The notes under the pieces were generated by a model, which saw only the letters and a program-made list of their open reading frames with translations, made no database searches and had not been told where the DNA came from. A program made the translations under genes and the position numbers. 14,326 nucleotides of DNA. It comes from Paenisporosarcina sp049671445 (GTDB lineage: Bacteria; Bacillota; Bacilli; Bacillales_A; Planococcaceae). Below are positions 1 through 7,204 of this stretch, piece by piece (the stretch's first letter is position 1; the number at the start of each line of letters is the position of its first letter). The stretch lies in the NCBI RefSeq assembly GCF_049671445.1, contig NZ_JBATUX010000014.1, positions 1 through 14,326 on the forward strand, given 5' to 3'.

Positions 1-2
1 AA

Positions 3-119
3 GTCTAGTGATAATGGCAAAGAGGTCACACCCGTTCCCATACCGAACACGGAAGTTAAGCTCTTTAGCGCCGATGGTAGTTGGGGGTCTCCCCCTGCAA
101 GAGTAGGACGTCGCTAGGC
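3..119 (+). rRNA. rrf: 5S ribosomal RNA
   Basis: The sequence carries the conserved Bacillales 5S core, including the stretch around 23-60 (GAGGTCACACCCGTTCCCAT, then the CCGAACACGGAAGTTAAGCTC region) and the CCGATGGTAGT segment near 71-81. The terminal helix can be drawn: bases 3-10 (GTCTAGTG) pair with 112-119 (CGCTAGGC), with a few G-U pairs, giving an RNA of about 117 nt, normal for this molecule. The 5S RNA sits in the central protuberance of the 50S subunit. It is the last gene of an rRNA operon whose 16S and 23S genes should lie upstream of the window. A factor-independent terminator follows directly. Ends are set by the helix and could shift by one or two bases. Confidence 0.97.
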
Positions 120-125
120 AAATAG

Positions 126-159
126 AAACCGGTACCTGTTAAAAGGTATCGGTTTTTTT
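126..159 (+). terminator. rRNA operon terminator
   Basis: An 11-bp stem (126-136, AAACCGGTACC, with 145-155, GGTATCGGTTT, one G-U pair) closes an 8-nt loop and runs into seven T residues. It lies six bases after the 5S gene and should end the rRNA operon transcript. Confidence 0.9.
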
Positions 160-205
160 GTGTGGTTTTTTATTGATTCAAAAGTATGTGAAAGAGGAAG
201 AACAG

Positions 206-236
206 AACCGGTACCGAAAGGTACTGATTTTTTGTG
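206..236 (+). terminator. Second, degenerate copy of the rRNA terminator
   Basis: A 7-bp stem (209-215 with 220-226, one G-U pair) closes a GAAA tetraloop (216-219) and is followed by a run of T. It shares the ACCGGTACC left arm and the TTTTTTGTG tail with the terminator at 126-159. It looks like a diverged duplicate and may act as a back-up terminator. Confidence 0.6.
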
Positions 237-302
237 TTTATTATTTACTAATTAGTCGAAGGTGTGCGAGAAAGAGGAGGAACAAAGAGTTCGAGGAAAC
301 AA

Positions 303-351
303 GGGGGCGAGTCTCGGAGCGTATTTCATACGCGAGAAACGAGAAGCCCCC
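303..351 (+). other. Three-tier hairpin in the 5S-gpx intergenic region
   Basis: Three nested helices stack with small internal loops: GGGGGC 303-308 with GCCCCC 346-351; TCTCG 312-316 with CGAGA 340-344; GCGTAT 319-324 with ATACGC 328-333, closing on a TTC loop. All pairs are Watson-Crick. No T-run follows, so it is not a simple terminator. It could be a structured RNA, a 5' leader element of the peroxidase gene, or a copy of an intergenic repeat. I do not recognise the family. Apart from this hairpin and the duplicated terminator, 120-475 shows nothing else I can support. Confidence 0.6.
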
Positions 352-475
352 AGGCTACTCTATCAAAAATCTATCAATGTGCTGTTTGGAGAGGAGACCA
401 ATCCAATTACTTGTACATTTTAATGGAACTCGATATGTTAATATCATAACCTACAAACAGAAAGGGAGTTTATTT

Positions 476-952
476 ATGAGTAAAATATATGAATTCACTG
501 CAACCAAAGCAAATGGAGAAGAAGTTTCATTAAGTACATATAAAGAGCATCCAATGATTATCGTAAATACTGCTAGTAAATGTGGCTTTGCCAATCAGTT
601 TCAAGAGTTACAAGAATTGCATGAAGAATATAAAGATCAAGGACTTGTCGTATTAGGGTTCCCTTGTGGGCAGTTCAGTGATCAAGAATATAGTGATATG
701 AATGAAACTATGGAATTTTGCCAACTAAATTATGGAGTATCTTTTCCAATGTTTCAAAAGATTGATGTGAAAGGGGAAAATGCTCATCCATTATTTCAAT
801 ACTTAGTTTCTCAGAAAAAAGGTCTTTTAACCGAAGATATAAAGTGGAATTTCACAAAGTTTTTGGTTGATCCTGATGGGCAAGTGGTAAAACGCTACGC
901 TCCTCAGTCATCTCCTAAGAAAATTGAGGATGATTTGTTACAATATATTTAA
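476..952 (+). CDS. gpx: Glutathione peroxidase family protein (thiol peroxidase)
   Basis: A 158-residue, thioredoxin-fold cytoplasmic peroxidase of the Cys-type glutathione peroxidase family (the B. subtilis relative is called bsaA). It should reduce hydrogen peroxide or organic hydroperoxides; in bacteria without glutathione the reductant is usually thioredoxin or another thiol. The peroxidatic Cys36 lies in NTASKCGF, with Gln70, Trp124 and Asn125 (KWNFTKF) completing the usual catalytic set. Cys64 is in LGFPCGQF, where most relatives have Asn after the Cys, and Cys82 is at the usual resolving position. The start at 476 was chosen because AAAGGGAG lies just upstream and the family N-terminus (MSKIYEFTA) begins there; the frame stays open back to 158, but that part holds terminators and a hairpin. 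It stands alone between the rRNA operon and guaB. No clear terminator follows it. Confidence 0.93.
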   Translation: MSKIYEFTATKANGEEVSLSTYKEHPMIIVNTASKCGFANQFQELQELHEEYKDQGLVVLGFPCGQFSDQEYSDMNETMEFCQLNYGVSFPMFQKIDVKGENAHPLFQYLVSQKKGLLTEDIKWNFTKFLVDPDGQVVKRYAPQSSPKKIEDDLLQYI

Positions 953-987
953 GAAAAATCCGAATAATCTTACTTATTACCTGTTCC

Positions 988-1016
988 TTGACAGTCTCAG
1001 TAGCCGCTGATAACCT
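988..1016 (+). promoter_or_regulatory. Candidate sigma-A promoter of guaB
   Basis: A perfect TTGACA at 988-993 is followed after 17 bases by TAACCT (1011-1016), a weak -10 match preceded by a TG at 1008-1009. It lies 41 bases before the guaB start codon. The -35 is convincing and the -10 is not. Confidence 0.45.
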
Positions 1017-1057
1017 TATCAATAATATTCATGAGGACATAGGAGGAGTTAGAGATT

Positions 1058-2521
1058 ATGTGGGAATCAAAATTTGTCAAAGAAGGCTTAACGTTTGATG
1101 ATGTATTACTTGTACCAGCGAAGTCGGATATATTACCGAAAGATGTGAGTTTATCTGTTCAGTTGACGTCAAAGGTAAAGTTAAATATTCCGGTAATAAG
1201 TGCAGGAATGGATACTGTAACTGAAGCTTCTATGGCGATTGCGATGGCTCGTCAAGGCGGTCTTGGTATCATTCATAAAAATATGAGCATTGAAGAACAA
1301 GCAGAGCAAGTAGTTACAGTAAAGCGTTCTGAAAATGGCGTTATAACTGATCCATTTTTCCTTACTCCTACTCATCAAGTTTACGATGCTGAACATTTAA
1401 TGGGAAAATACCGTATTTCGGGTGTACCCATTGTAAATAATGAAGAAGAATTGAAGTTGGTTGGGATTATCACTAACCGTGATCTTCGTTTTATTCAAGA
1501 TTATTCACTAGCAATTGAAGATGTTATGACTAAAGAAGAATTAGTTACAGCTTCAGTTGGCACAACTCTTGCAGATGCTGAGAAGATTTTGCAACAATAT
1601 AAAATTGAAAAGCTTCCAATTGTTGATGAAAATGGAGTTCTAAAAGGGTTAATTACAATTAAAGATATTGAAAAAGTGATTGAATTCCCTAATGCTGCGA
1701 AAGATCATCATGGTCGTTTATTAGTGGGTGCAGCAGTTGGTGTCACTTCAGATACAATGAAGCGTGTTGAGCATCTTGTTAAAGCGCATGTGGATGTAAT
1801 TGTGATCGATACTGCTCACGGTCATTCACAAGGTGTTCTTGATACCGTGAGTGCGATTCGTAAAGTATATCCTGACTTGGATATCATTGCAGGAAACGTG
1901 GCAACGGCTGAAGCAACGGCTGCATTATTTAATGCAGGTGCTGATGTTGTTAAAGTAGGGATCGGTCCAGGGTCAATTTGTACGACACGTGTAGTTGCAG
2001 GGGTTGGGGTTCCACAAATTACAGCCATCTATGATTGTGCGACAGAAGCAAGAAAACATGGCAAATCTATTATTGCAGACGGTGGGATTAAGTATTCTGG
2101 AGATATCGTAAAAGCCCTAGCTGCTGGTGGGCATGTAGTTATGTTAGGAAGTTTACTAGCGGGTACTTCAGAAAGTCCTGGAGATACAGAAATCTTCCAA
2201 GGACGTCAATTTAAAGTGTATCGTGGAATGGGTTCTATCGGAGCGATGGAAAAAGGTTCGAAAGATCGATATTTCCAAGACGATGCTAAAAAATTAGTTC
2301 CTGAGGGAATTGAAGGACGTCTTCCTTATAAAGGTCCACTGTCAGATACAATCCATCAACTTATGGGCGGAATACGTGCAGGTATGGGATACTGTGGAAC
2401 AAAAGATTTACAAGTTCTTCGCGAGAACTCACAGTTCATTCGCATGACAGGTGCAGGACTTCGTGAGAGCCATCCACATGATGTTCAAATTACAAAAGAA
2501 TCTCCAAACTACTCAATTTGA
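1058..2521 (+). CDS. guaB: Inosine-5'-monophosphate dehydrogenase
   Basis: Oxidises IMP to XMP with NAD+, the committed step of guanine nucleotide synthesis, in the cytoplasm as a tetramer. The 487-residue length matches B. subtilis GuaB closely. The N-terminal signature LTFDDVLLVPAKSD (residues 11-24) opens the TIM barrel. Two CBS domains are inserted at about residues 95-205. The catalytic loop GIGPGSICTTR places the nucleophile at Cys308. The conserved YRGMGS and the mobile flap region (GRLPYKGP) follow near the C-terminus. The start has a strong AGGAGG at 1041-1046. It is flanked by a candidate promoter upstream and a strong terminator at 2538, so it is probably transcribed alone. The position next to the rRNA operon and before dacA is the same as in B. 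subtilis. Confidence 0.98.
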   Translation: MWESKFVKEGLTFDDVLLVPAKSDILPKDVSLSVQLTSKVKLNIPVISAGMDTVTEASMAIAMARQGGLGIIHKNMSIEEQAEQVVTVKRSENGVITDPFFLTPTHQVYDAEHLMGKYRISGVPIVNNEEELKLVGIITNRDLRFIQDYSLAIEDVMTKEELVTASVGTTLADAEKILQQYKIEKLPIVDENGVLKGLITIKDIEKVIEFPNAAKDHHGRLLVGAAVGVTSDTMKRVEHLVKAHVDVIVIDTAHGHSQGVLDTVSAIRKVYPDLDIIAGNVATAEATAALFNAGADVVKVGIGPGSICTTRVVAGVGVPQITAIYDCATEARKHGKSIIADGGIKYSGDIVKALAAGGHVVMLGSLLAGTSESPGDTEIFQGRQFKVYRGMGSIGAMEKGSKDRYFQDDAKKLVPEGIEGRLPYKGPLSDTIHQLMGGIRAGMGYCGTKDLQVLRENSQFIRMTGAGLRESHPHDVQITKESPNYSI

Positions 2522-2537
2522 CAAAAACCGAAACTTT

Positions 2538-2583
2538 AGCACCTATTCTGTGTCTTTTTCTTAGGCAGAATGGGTGCTTTTTT
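2538..2583 (+). terminator. guaB terminator
   Basis: A 13-bp stem (AGCACCTATTCTG 2538-2550 with CAGAATGGGTGCT 2566-2578, one G-U pair) is followed by six T residues, starting 17 bases after the guaB stop codon. Confidence 0.93.
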
Positions 2584-2607
2584 CATAGAGCGTCCCAAAT
2601 TCCATTT

Positions 2608-2621
2608 TGTTATGATAAAAT
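2608..2621 (+). promoter_or_regulatory. Candidate extended -10 promoter of dacA
   Basis: Two overlapping extended -10 candidates occur: TGT-TATGAT (2608-2616) and TGA-TAAAAT (2613-2621). No good -35 is present at 16-18 bases upstream. They sit between the guaB terminator and the dacA start, about 46-59 bases before the start codon. Confidence 0.4.
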
Positions 2622-2666
2622 GAGCAAGGGAAAAAATTTAAAAAGAGAATGGCGGAGGTTCTAGAA

Positions 2667-4025
2667 GTGAAGAGTGCATGGAACAAAGCGCTAGTGCGCT
2701 GGTTACTCCTTCCAGTTCTGATGGTAAGCATGGTTGTTACACAACCGGTTTCTACAGACGCTGCTGAAGAGAGTTTAAAGTTAAATGTTGATGGTGCGAT
2801 ATTAATTGACGCGGATACAGGAAAGATTTTATATGAAAAGAATGCAGATACAGCTTTAGGGATAGCAAGTATGACAAAAATGATGACAGAGTACTTGTTG
2901 TTTGAAGCAATTGAAAAAGGACAAGTTACATGGGATCAACAATACTCAGTAACAGATTACACGTACAAAATATCACAAGATCGTCGTTTAAGTAATGTAC
3001 CACTTCGTCAAGATGGTTCTTATAGCATTCAAGAGTTGTATGAAGCTATGGCGATATACTCTGCTAATGCTGCAACAATAGCGATTGCAGAAACAATTGC
3101 TGGAACAGAGTCTGAGTTCGTGAACATGATGAACAAAAAAGCAGAAGAATTAGGCTTAGTTGATTATAAATTTGTGAACTCGACTGGCTTAAGTAATGCT
3201 GATTTACAAGGTATGCATCCTCAAGGTACTGAGGAAAAAGATGAAAACGTAATGCCGGCAAAGTCAGTTGCGAAATTGGCTTTCCAATTAATGAAAGACT
3301 ACCCACAAGTACTTGAAACGACAAGTATCCCTTCAAAAATATTCCGTGAGGGAACAACAGATGCAATTAAAATGGATAACTGGAATTTCATGCTTCCGGA
3401 ACTTGTTTATGCATATAAAGGTGCTAAAGTTGATGGATTAAAAACTGGAACAACAGATTTCGCAGGTCATTGTTTCACTGGAACAGCCGAAAAAGATGGT
3501 CTTCGTGTGATTGCTGTCGTTATGAAGGCTGTTGATAGCGAAGGTGTTGGATCTTATAAAGCACGTTTTGATGCCACAGCTGCGTTGTTCAATTATGGTT
3601 TTGCCCAATTTAAAAAAGAAGAAATTGTCCCAGGTGGATATGAATTTAAAAAACAAAAAGATATTGATGTAATTAAAGGAAAAGAAGACAAAGTCGGCAT
3701 TACTGTAAAAGAGCCGATTGAAATGGTCATCAAATCTAGTGAAAAAGAGTTATATACTCCTAAGTTAGTGCTAGATGAGAAAAAAGTAAAAGATGGCTCT
3801 GTAGAAGCTGCTATTAAAAAAGATGAAGTGATTGGTCATGTAGAACTTGTTAAGTCTGAAGGAACTGATTATGGATATATCAATGGCACAAAAAAATCAG
3901 CTGAAGTAGTGACGACAGAAGCTGTTGAGCGTGCAAACTGGTTTTCCCTAGGATTACAAGCAGTTGGACATTTCTTTGGAAATCTCTGGAGTGGCGCAAC
4001 TGACTTTGTCGGTGGACTATTTTAA
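2667..4025 (+). CDS. dacA: D-alanyl-D-alanine carboxypeptidase (PBP5 type)
   Basis: A low-molecular-weight penicillin-binding protein that removes the terminal D-Ala from peptidoglycan pentapeptides at the outer membrane face. I chose the GTG at 2667 (452 residues): GGAGG (2654-2658) sits 8 bases before it, whereas the in-frame ATG at 2649 has only weak purines upstream. The N-terminus is a Sec signal peptide with a positive start, a hydrophobic core of about residues 12-25, and likely cleavage near TDA-AEE (about 32). The serine active-site motifs are in order: SxxK with Ser68 and Lys71 (ASMTK), SAN at 132-134, and KTG at 259-261. A C-terminal beta domain follows, and the last 30 or so residues form an amphipathic, aromatic-rich helix (WFSLGLQAVGHFFGNLW), the usual membrane anchor of this class. 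It follows guaB and precedes the PLP synthesis genes, as in B. subtilis. Confidence 0.96.
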   Translation: MKSAWNKALVRWLLLPVLMVSMVVTQPVSTDAAEESLKLNVDGAILIDADTGKILYEKNADTALGIASMTKMMTEYLLFEAIEKGQVTWDQQYSVTDYTYKISQDRRLSNVPLRQDGSYSIQELYEAMAIYSANAATIAIAETIAGTESEFVNMMNKKAEELGLVDYKFVNSTGLSNADLQGMHPQGTEEKDENVMPAKSVAKLAFQLMKDYPQVLETTSIPSKIFREGTTDAIKMDNWNFMLPELVYAYKGAKVDGLKTGTTDFAGHCFTGTAEKDGLRVIAVVMKAVDSEGVGSYKARFDATAALFNYGFAQFKKEEIVPGGYEFKKQKDIDVIKGKEDKVGITVKEPIEMVIKSSEKELYTPKLVLDEKKVKDGSVEAAIKKDEVIGHVELVKSEGTDYGYINGTKKSAEVVTTEAVERANWFSLGLQAVGHFFGNLWSGATDFVGGLF

Positions 4026-4030
4026 TAACG

Positions 4031-4071
4031 AAAAACCGTAATTTCTTCATTTGAAGAAATTACGGTTTTTT
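4031..4071. terminator. Bidirectional terminator between dacA and pdxR
   Basis: A perfect 18-bp stem (4031-4048 with 4053-4070) closes the loop ATTT. It has a T-run on the plus strand and an A-run on the left arm, so it can act both ways. The right arm contains the last codons and the stop codon of the opposing minus-strand gene. Confidence 0.93.
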
Positions 4072-5469
4072 GATGTTCCAAGCATTCATTAAAGCTTCTA
4101 TAGCAGGCTCTATCTCTGCTTCAACAAACCCTCCGAAGCCGATTAATACTTGAGGTTTGCTATACATGCTTTCAGATGCTTGATGGTACTCAGACAATGC
4201 GTAGACTCGAATATCGGCTTGCTTAGCCATTTCAACTAACTCACGGTCAGTCGATTCACTATCAACTGTCAACACAATATGCATGCCAGCTTGTTCACCT
4301 GATATAAGAACAGTTGGTTTATAGTCATCTAAGGCACGCGTTAATTTTTCGAGTTTTTTCCGATATAATTTTCGCATTCGATTTAAATGTTTAGAGAAAT
4401 GTCCATCTTGCATGAACTGTGCAAGAACATGTTGATCGAGTCTTGGCACTGTTGAAGAGTAGTACGGAAATGTACGGCGATACGCGTGTAATAATTGTAT
4501 GGGTAAAACAAAATAGGCTATGCGTAAGGACGGCATCAATGATTTAGAAAACGTACTAATATAGATGACGCGTTCACGCTGATCCATTCCTTGAAGAGAG
4601 GGAATCGGTTTACCTACATAGCGAAACTCACTGTCATAATCATCTTCGATGATATAGCGTCCGTCTTCGTTAGATGCCCAGTTCAGCAGTTGGACTCGTC
4701 TAGAAGCGGATAATATAGCGCCTGTAGGGAACTGGTGAGAGGGTGTAACATAGGCAACAGTTGCTGGCAGATTTTCCAGTTCGGACACTTTCATGCCTTC
4801 TTCGTCTACAGAGACAGGTAAGGTGTTTCTATCATTATTGGCGAATATATGATGAGTCATAGGATAGCCAGGATTTTCAATCGCGTATATGGCTTGTTTG
4901 CCGAGAAGGCGGATAAGCAGTGGCATCAACTGTTCGGTTCCTGATCCAATTACAACTTGTTGAGCCGTGCACAGGACACCACGTGATGAGTAAATGTAAC
5001 TGGCAATTTCTTGTCTTAATTCAAGGTCTCCTTGAGGATGGCCTAGCAATAATAAATCTCGTGATGTTTCATCTAGGATGTCTTTTGCATACTTCCTCCA
5101 TTGATTAAAAGGGAAGGCGTTCGTATCAATTCGACCCGAGTTAAAATCAATGCTGTACTTGCGCTTTACTGATTCTGCTTGTATTAGTTCTTCTCGAACC
5201 TCTTCCACATAAGCAAGTTCTTCTACTTGCTCAACAAAGTAACCACTTCGTGCGACTGATGTAATAAAGCCTTCAGCAACAAGTTGACCGTAAGCAAGTT
5301 CAATCGTTGTTTGGCTAATGGCTAGAAATTCAGCGAGCTTTCGTTTAGATGGTAACTTTGTGCCAACAGCTAAATCACCGCGAATTATACGTTCTTTCAT
5401 TTCGCGATAAAGTTGTTCATAAAGGGGAGTTGAAGAAGATTTATCAATCTGAGTTAACCACATGTTCAT
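4060..5469 (-). CDS. pdxR: MocR/GntR-family PLP-binding regulator, probably PdxR
   Basis: A 469-residue fusion of a GntR-type winged helix (about residues 13-80, PLYEQLYREMKERI to SGYFVE) and a fold-type I aminotransferase-like domain. The PLP-binding lysine is Lys309 in YISTFSKSLMPSLR, and the cofactor aspartate region is IIEDDYDSEFRY. Such proteins usually do not catalyse transamination but use PLP as a ligand. The divergent position next to pdxS and the lack of any other nearby target make regulation of vitamin B6 synthesis the likely role. The start at 5469 was chosen over an upstream in-frame one because AGGAG lies 7 bases before it and MWLTQIDKSS.TPLYEQ is the family N-terminus. A second Met is two codons later. 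The 3' end is embedded in the terminator shared with dacA. The regulator assignment is firm; the exact target is inferred from context. B. subtilis lacks this gene at this place as far as I recall. Confidence 0.9.
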   Translation of the reverse strand: MNMWLTQIDKSSSTPLYEQLYREMKERIIRGDLAVGTKLPSKRKLAEFLAISQTTIELAYGQLVAEGFITSVARSGYFVEQVEELAYVEEVREELIQAESVKRKYSIDFNSGRIDTNAFPFNQWRKYAKDILDETSRDLLLLGHPQGDLELRQEIASYIYSSRGVLCTAQQVVIGSGTEQLMPLLIRLLGKQAIYAIENPGYPMTHHIFANNDRNTLPVSVDEEGMKVSELENLPATVAYVTPSHQFPTGAILSASRRVQLLNWASNEDGRYIIEDDYDSEFRYVGKPIPSLQGMDQRERVIYISTFSKSLMPSLRIAYFVLPIQLLHAYRRTFPYYSSTVPRLDQHVLAQFMQDGHFSKHLNRMRKLYRKKLEKLTRALDDYKPTVLISGEQAGMHIVLTVDSESTDRELVEMAKQADIRVYALSEYHQASESMYSKPQVLIGFGGFVEAEIEPAIEALMNAWNIKKP

Positions 5470-5482
5470 CGTAATACTCCTG

Positions 5483-5542
5483 ACTGACCTTCTTAAAAAG
5501 TGAGAAACTGACACTTTTAATATGGTCATACTGCATTATACT
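5483..5542. promoter_or_regulatory. pdxR-pdxS divergent promoter and candidate PdxR operator
   Basis: The 105-base intergenic region holds a direct repeat, ACTGACCTTCTTAA (5483-5496) and ACTGACACTTTTAA (5507-5520), 24 bases apart, with a shorter ACTGC at 5530, 23 bases further. An inverted repeat, AAAAGTG (5496-5502) with CACTTTT (5512-5518), overlaps them. The likely pdxS -10 is TATACT (5537-5542), with no good -35 at the right distance. On the minus strand a perfect TATAAT (5540-5535) overlaps it and could serve pdxR. A poor -35 behind direct repeats is what an activator-dependent promoter would show. Binding by PdxR is inferred. Confidence 0.55.
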
Positions 5543-5574
5543 AATCATCATAGATGAAATGGAGGCTATTTACA

Positions 5575-6465
5575 ATGACTCAACAAATTACAGGTACAGA
5601 TCGAGTGAAACGTGGTATGGCAGAAATGCAAAAAGGTGGCGTCATCATGGACGTTATCAATGCAGAACAAGCTCGTATTGCTGAAGCAGCAGGAGCAGTA
5701 GCAGTAATGGCTTTAGAACGTGTACCATCTGATATTCGTGCTGCAGGTGGCGTAGCTCGTATGGCAGATCCACGGATTACAGAAGAAGTAATGAATGCGG
5801 TAACAATTCCAGTTATGGCGAAAGCTCGTATCGGACATATTTCTGAAGCAAGAATGTTAGAAGCAATGGGCGTAGACTATATTGATGAATCAGAAGTGTT
5901 AACACCGGCAGATGAAGAGTTTCATTTAATTAAAAGTAATTTCACAGTTCCTTTTGTTTGTGGGAACAAAGATTTAGGTGAAGCAGCTCGTCGAATTGGT
6001 GAAGGAGCTTCAATGCTTCGTACAAAAGGTGAACCCGGTACTGGGAACATCGTAGAAGCTGTTCGTCATTTACGAAAATTGAATGGTCAAGTACGTAAAA
6101 TTATTCATATGAATGATGATGAATTAATGACAGAAGCGAAAATTTTAGGCGCACCTTACCATGTATTACTTGAAATTAAACACTTAGGTAGACTTCCAGT
6201 AGTAAACTTCGCAGCAGGGGGCGTAGCAACTCCAGCAGATGCAGCCCTAATGATGGAGCTTGGAGCAGACGGTGTATTTGTGGGATCTGGTATTTTTAAA
6301 TCGGATAATCCAGCTAAATTTGCACGTGCAATTGTTGAAGCGACTACACATTACCAAGACTATAAATTACTTGTTGAAATTTCAAAGGACCTTGGCGTTC
6401 CGATGAAAGGTATTGAAATTTCTCGTTTAGAAGCGAAAGATCGTATGCAGGATCGAGTATTATAA
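5575..6465 (+). CDS. pdxS: Pyridoxal 5'-phosphate synthase, PdxS subunit
   Basis: The synthase subunit of the ribose-5-phosphate-dependent PLP pathway: it condenses ribose 5-phosphate, glyceraldehyde 3-phosphate and ammonia into PLP. It forms a dodecamer that carries PdxT subunits. The protein is a 296-residue TIM barrel, normal length for the family. The two catalytic lysines are visible: Lys83 in PVMAKARIGH and Lys151 in MLRTKGEPGTG. The phosphate-binding segment FAAGGVATPADA and GVFVGSGIFKS are intact. The ATG at 5575 was chosen since GGAGG (5561-5565) lies 9 bases before it; the in-frame ATG at 5554 would place that ribosome binding site inside the gene. It is followed after one base by pdxT, so the two are one operon. 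Confidence 0.98.
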   Translation: MTQQITGTDRVKRGMAEMQKGGVIMDVINAEQARIAEAAGAVAVMALERVPSDIRAAGGVARMADPRITEEVMNAVTIPVMAKARIGHISEARMLEAMGVDYIDESEVLTPADEEFHLIKSNFTVPFVCGNKDLGEAARRIGEGASMLRTKGEPGTGNIVEAVRHLRKLNGQVRKIIHMNDDELMTEAKILGAPYHVLLEIKHLGRLPVVNFAAGGVATPADAALMMELGADGVFVGSGIFKSDNPAKFARAIVEATTHYQDYKLLVEISKDLGVPMKGIEISRLEAKDRMQDRVL

Positions 6466-6466
6466 G

Positions 6467-7051
6467 ATGGTGAAAATAGGCGTACTAGCTTTACAAGGAG
6501 CTGTTCGGGAACACATCAAGTCGATTGAAGCGAGCGGAGCACAAGCAGTCGTTGTGAAACATGCGGAGGATTTGACTGGAATTGATGGTCTTATTTTACC
6601 GGGTGGTGAAAGTACAACGATGCGTCGCCTTATTGATTTATATGGGATGATGGAGCCTTTACGTACATTTGCAAAAGCGGGACATCCGATGTTTGGCACC
6701 TGCGCAGGACTTATTTTGCTTGCTGAATCACTAGTGGGCTACGATCAACCTCATATTGGTGTAATGGACGTGACGGTTGAACGAAACTCATTTGGTCGTC
6801 AAGTCGATAGTTTCGAAGCTCATCTTTCAATTAAAGGTATAGCAGAAGATTTTCCAGCTATTTTTATACGTGCTCCTCATATCACTGAGGTCGGTCCAAA
6901 AACTACTATAATTTGTGAACATAATGGGCGAATTGTGATGGCCCAACATGGACAATACCTTGGGTGTTCATTCCATCCAGAGTTAACAGATGATCATCGT
7001 GTTACAGCTTACTTTGTTCAATTAGTTGAAAGTTTTATTCAAAATGCGTAA
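6467..7051 (+). CDS. pdxT: Pyridoxal 5'-phosphate synthase, glutaminase subunit PdxT
   Basis: A class I glutaminase that releases ammonia from glutamine and channels it to PdxS. The 194-residue length is typical. The catalytic triad can be read directly: Cys79 in FGTCAGLI, His170 and Glu172 in SFHPELTDD. The oxyanion/glutamine-binding segment LPGGESTTM is at residues 44-52. The start codon follows the pdxS stop after a single base (TAAgATG). Its ribosome binding site must lie within the pdxS end (AGGA near 6449) and is weak and distant, so translational coupling with pdxS is likely. A terminator follows seven bases after the stop. Confidence 0.97.
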   Translation: MVKIGVLALQGAVREHIKSIEASGAQAVVVKHAEDLTGIDGLILPGGESTTMRRLIDLYGMMEPLRTFAKAGHPMFGTCAGLILLAESLVGYDQPHIGVMDVTVERNSFGRQVDSFEAHLSIKGIAEDFPAIFIRAPHITEVGPKTTIICEHNGRIVMAQHGQYLGCSFHPELTDDHRVTAYFVQLVESFIQNA

Positions 7052-7056
7052 CATCC

Positions 7057-7087
7057 AAGCCTGCCATTGTGCAGGTTTTTTCTTTTG
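7057..7087 (+). terminator. pdxST operon terminator
   Basis: A short stem (CCTGC 7060-7064 with GCAGG 7071-7075, extended by GAA/TTT-type pairs) and a 6-base loop precede TTTTTT-C-TTTT. Confidence 0.8.
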
Positions 7088-7204
7088 TACTATAACTTGA
7101 AGAGTTTGCATTCATTAATCTTCTGACAATGGATTAGCTTCAGATAGACTTAATCACCTTGGATTCTGGATTTTTTTAAAGCACTAAGATGTAACAAAAA
7201 GCAG

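Larger units (their letters stand above)
125..284 (+). repeat. Diverged tandem duplication of an about 80-bp module
   Basis: Two adjacent 80-base units, 125-204 and 205-284, start with the same GAA(A)CCGGTACC terminator arm and end with nearly the same purine-rich segment (AAAGAGGAAGAACA against AAAGAGGAGGAACA). The middles are alignable with small gaps: T-run, TGTG, AT-rich segment, then AAG-TGTG. The pattern suggests one duplication followed by drift. No protein can be supported here: the reading frame open from 158 has no ribosome binding site and covers terminators. Confidence 0.6.

Noticed and set aside
411..439. TTGTAC and TATGTT with a 17-base spacer upstream of the peroxidase gene
   Set aside because: The spacing fits a sigma-A promoter, but both boxes match the consensus poorly, so I could not call it with useful confidence.
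264..449. 61-codon open frame in the 5S-peroxidase gap
   Set aside because: It covers the hairpin, overlaps another frame, has no convincing ribosome binding site and an arginine/serine-rich composition typical of noncoding DNA.
158..475. In-frame N-terminal extension of the peroxidase gene to an ATG at 158
   Set aside because: It runs through a terminator copy and the three-tier hairpin, has no ribosome binding site and no family similarity; the ATG at 476 has a good site and the family N-terminus.
3064..3366. 100-codon minus-strand open frame inside dacA
   Set aside because: It is a shadow of a well-supported gene, with low-complexity Ser/Leu/Gln composition and no ribosome binding site or family features.
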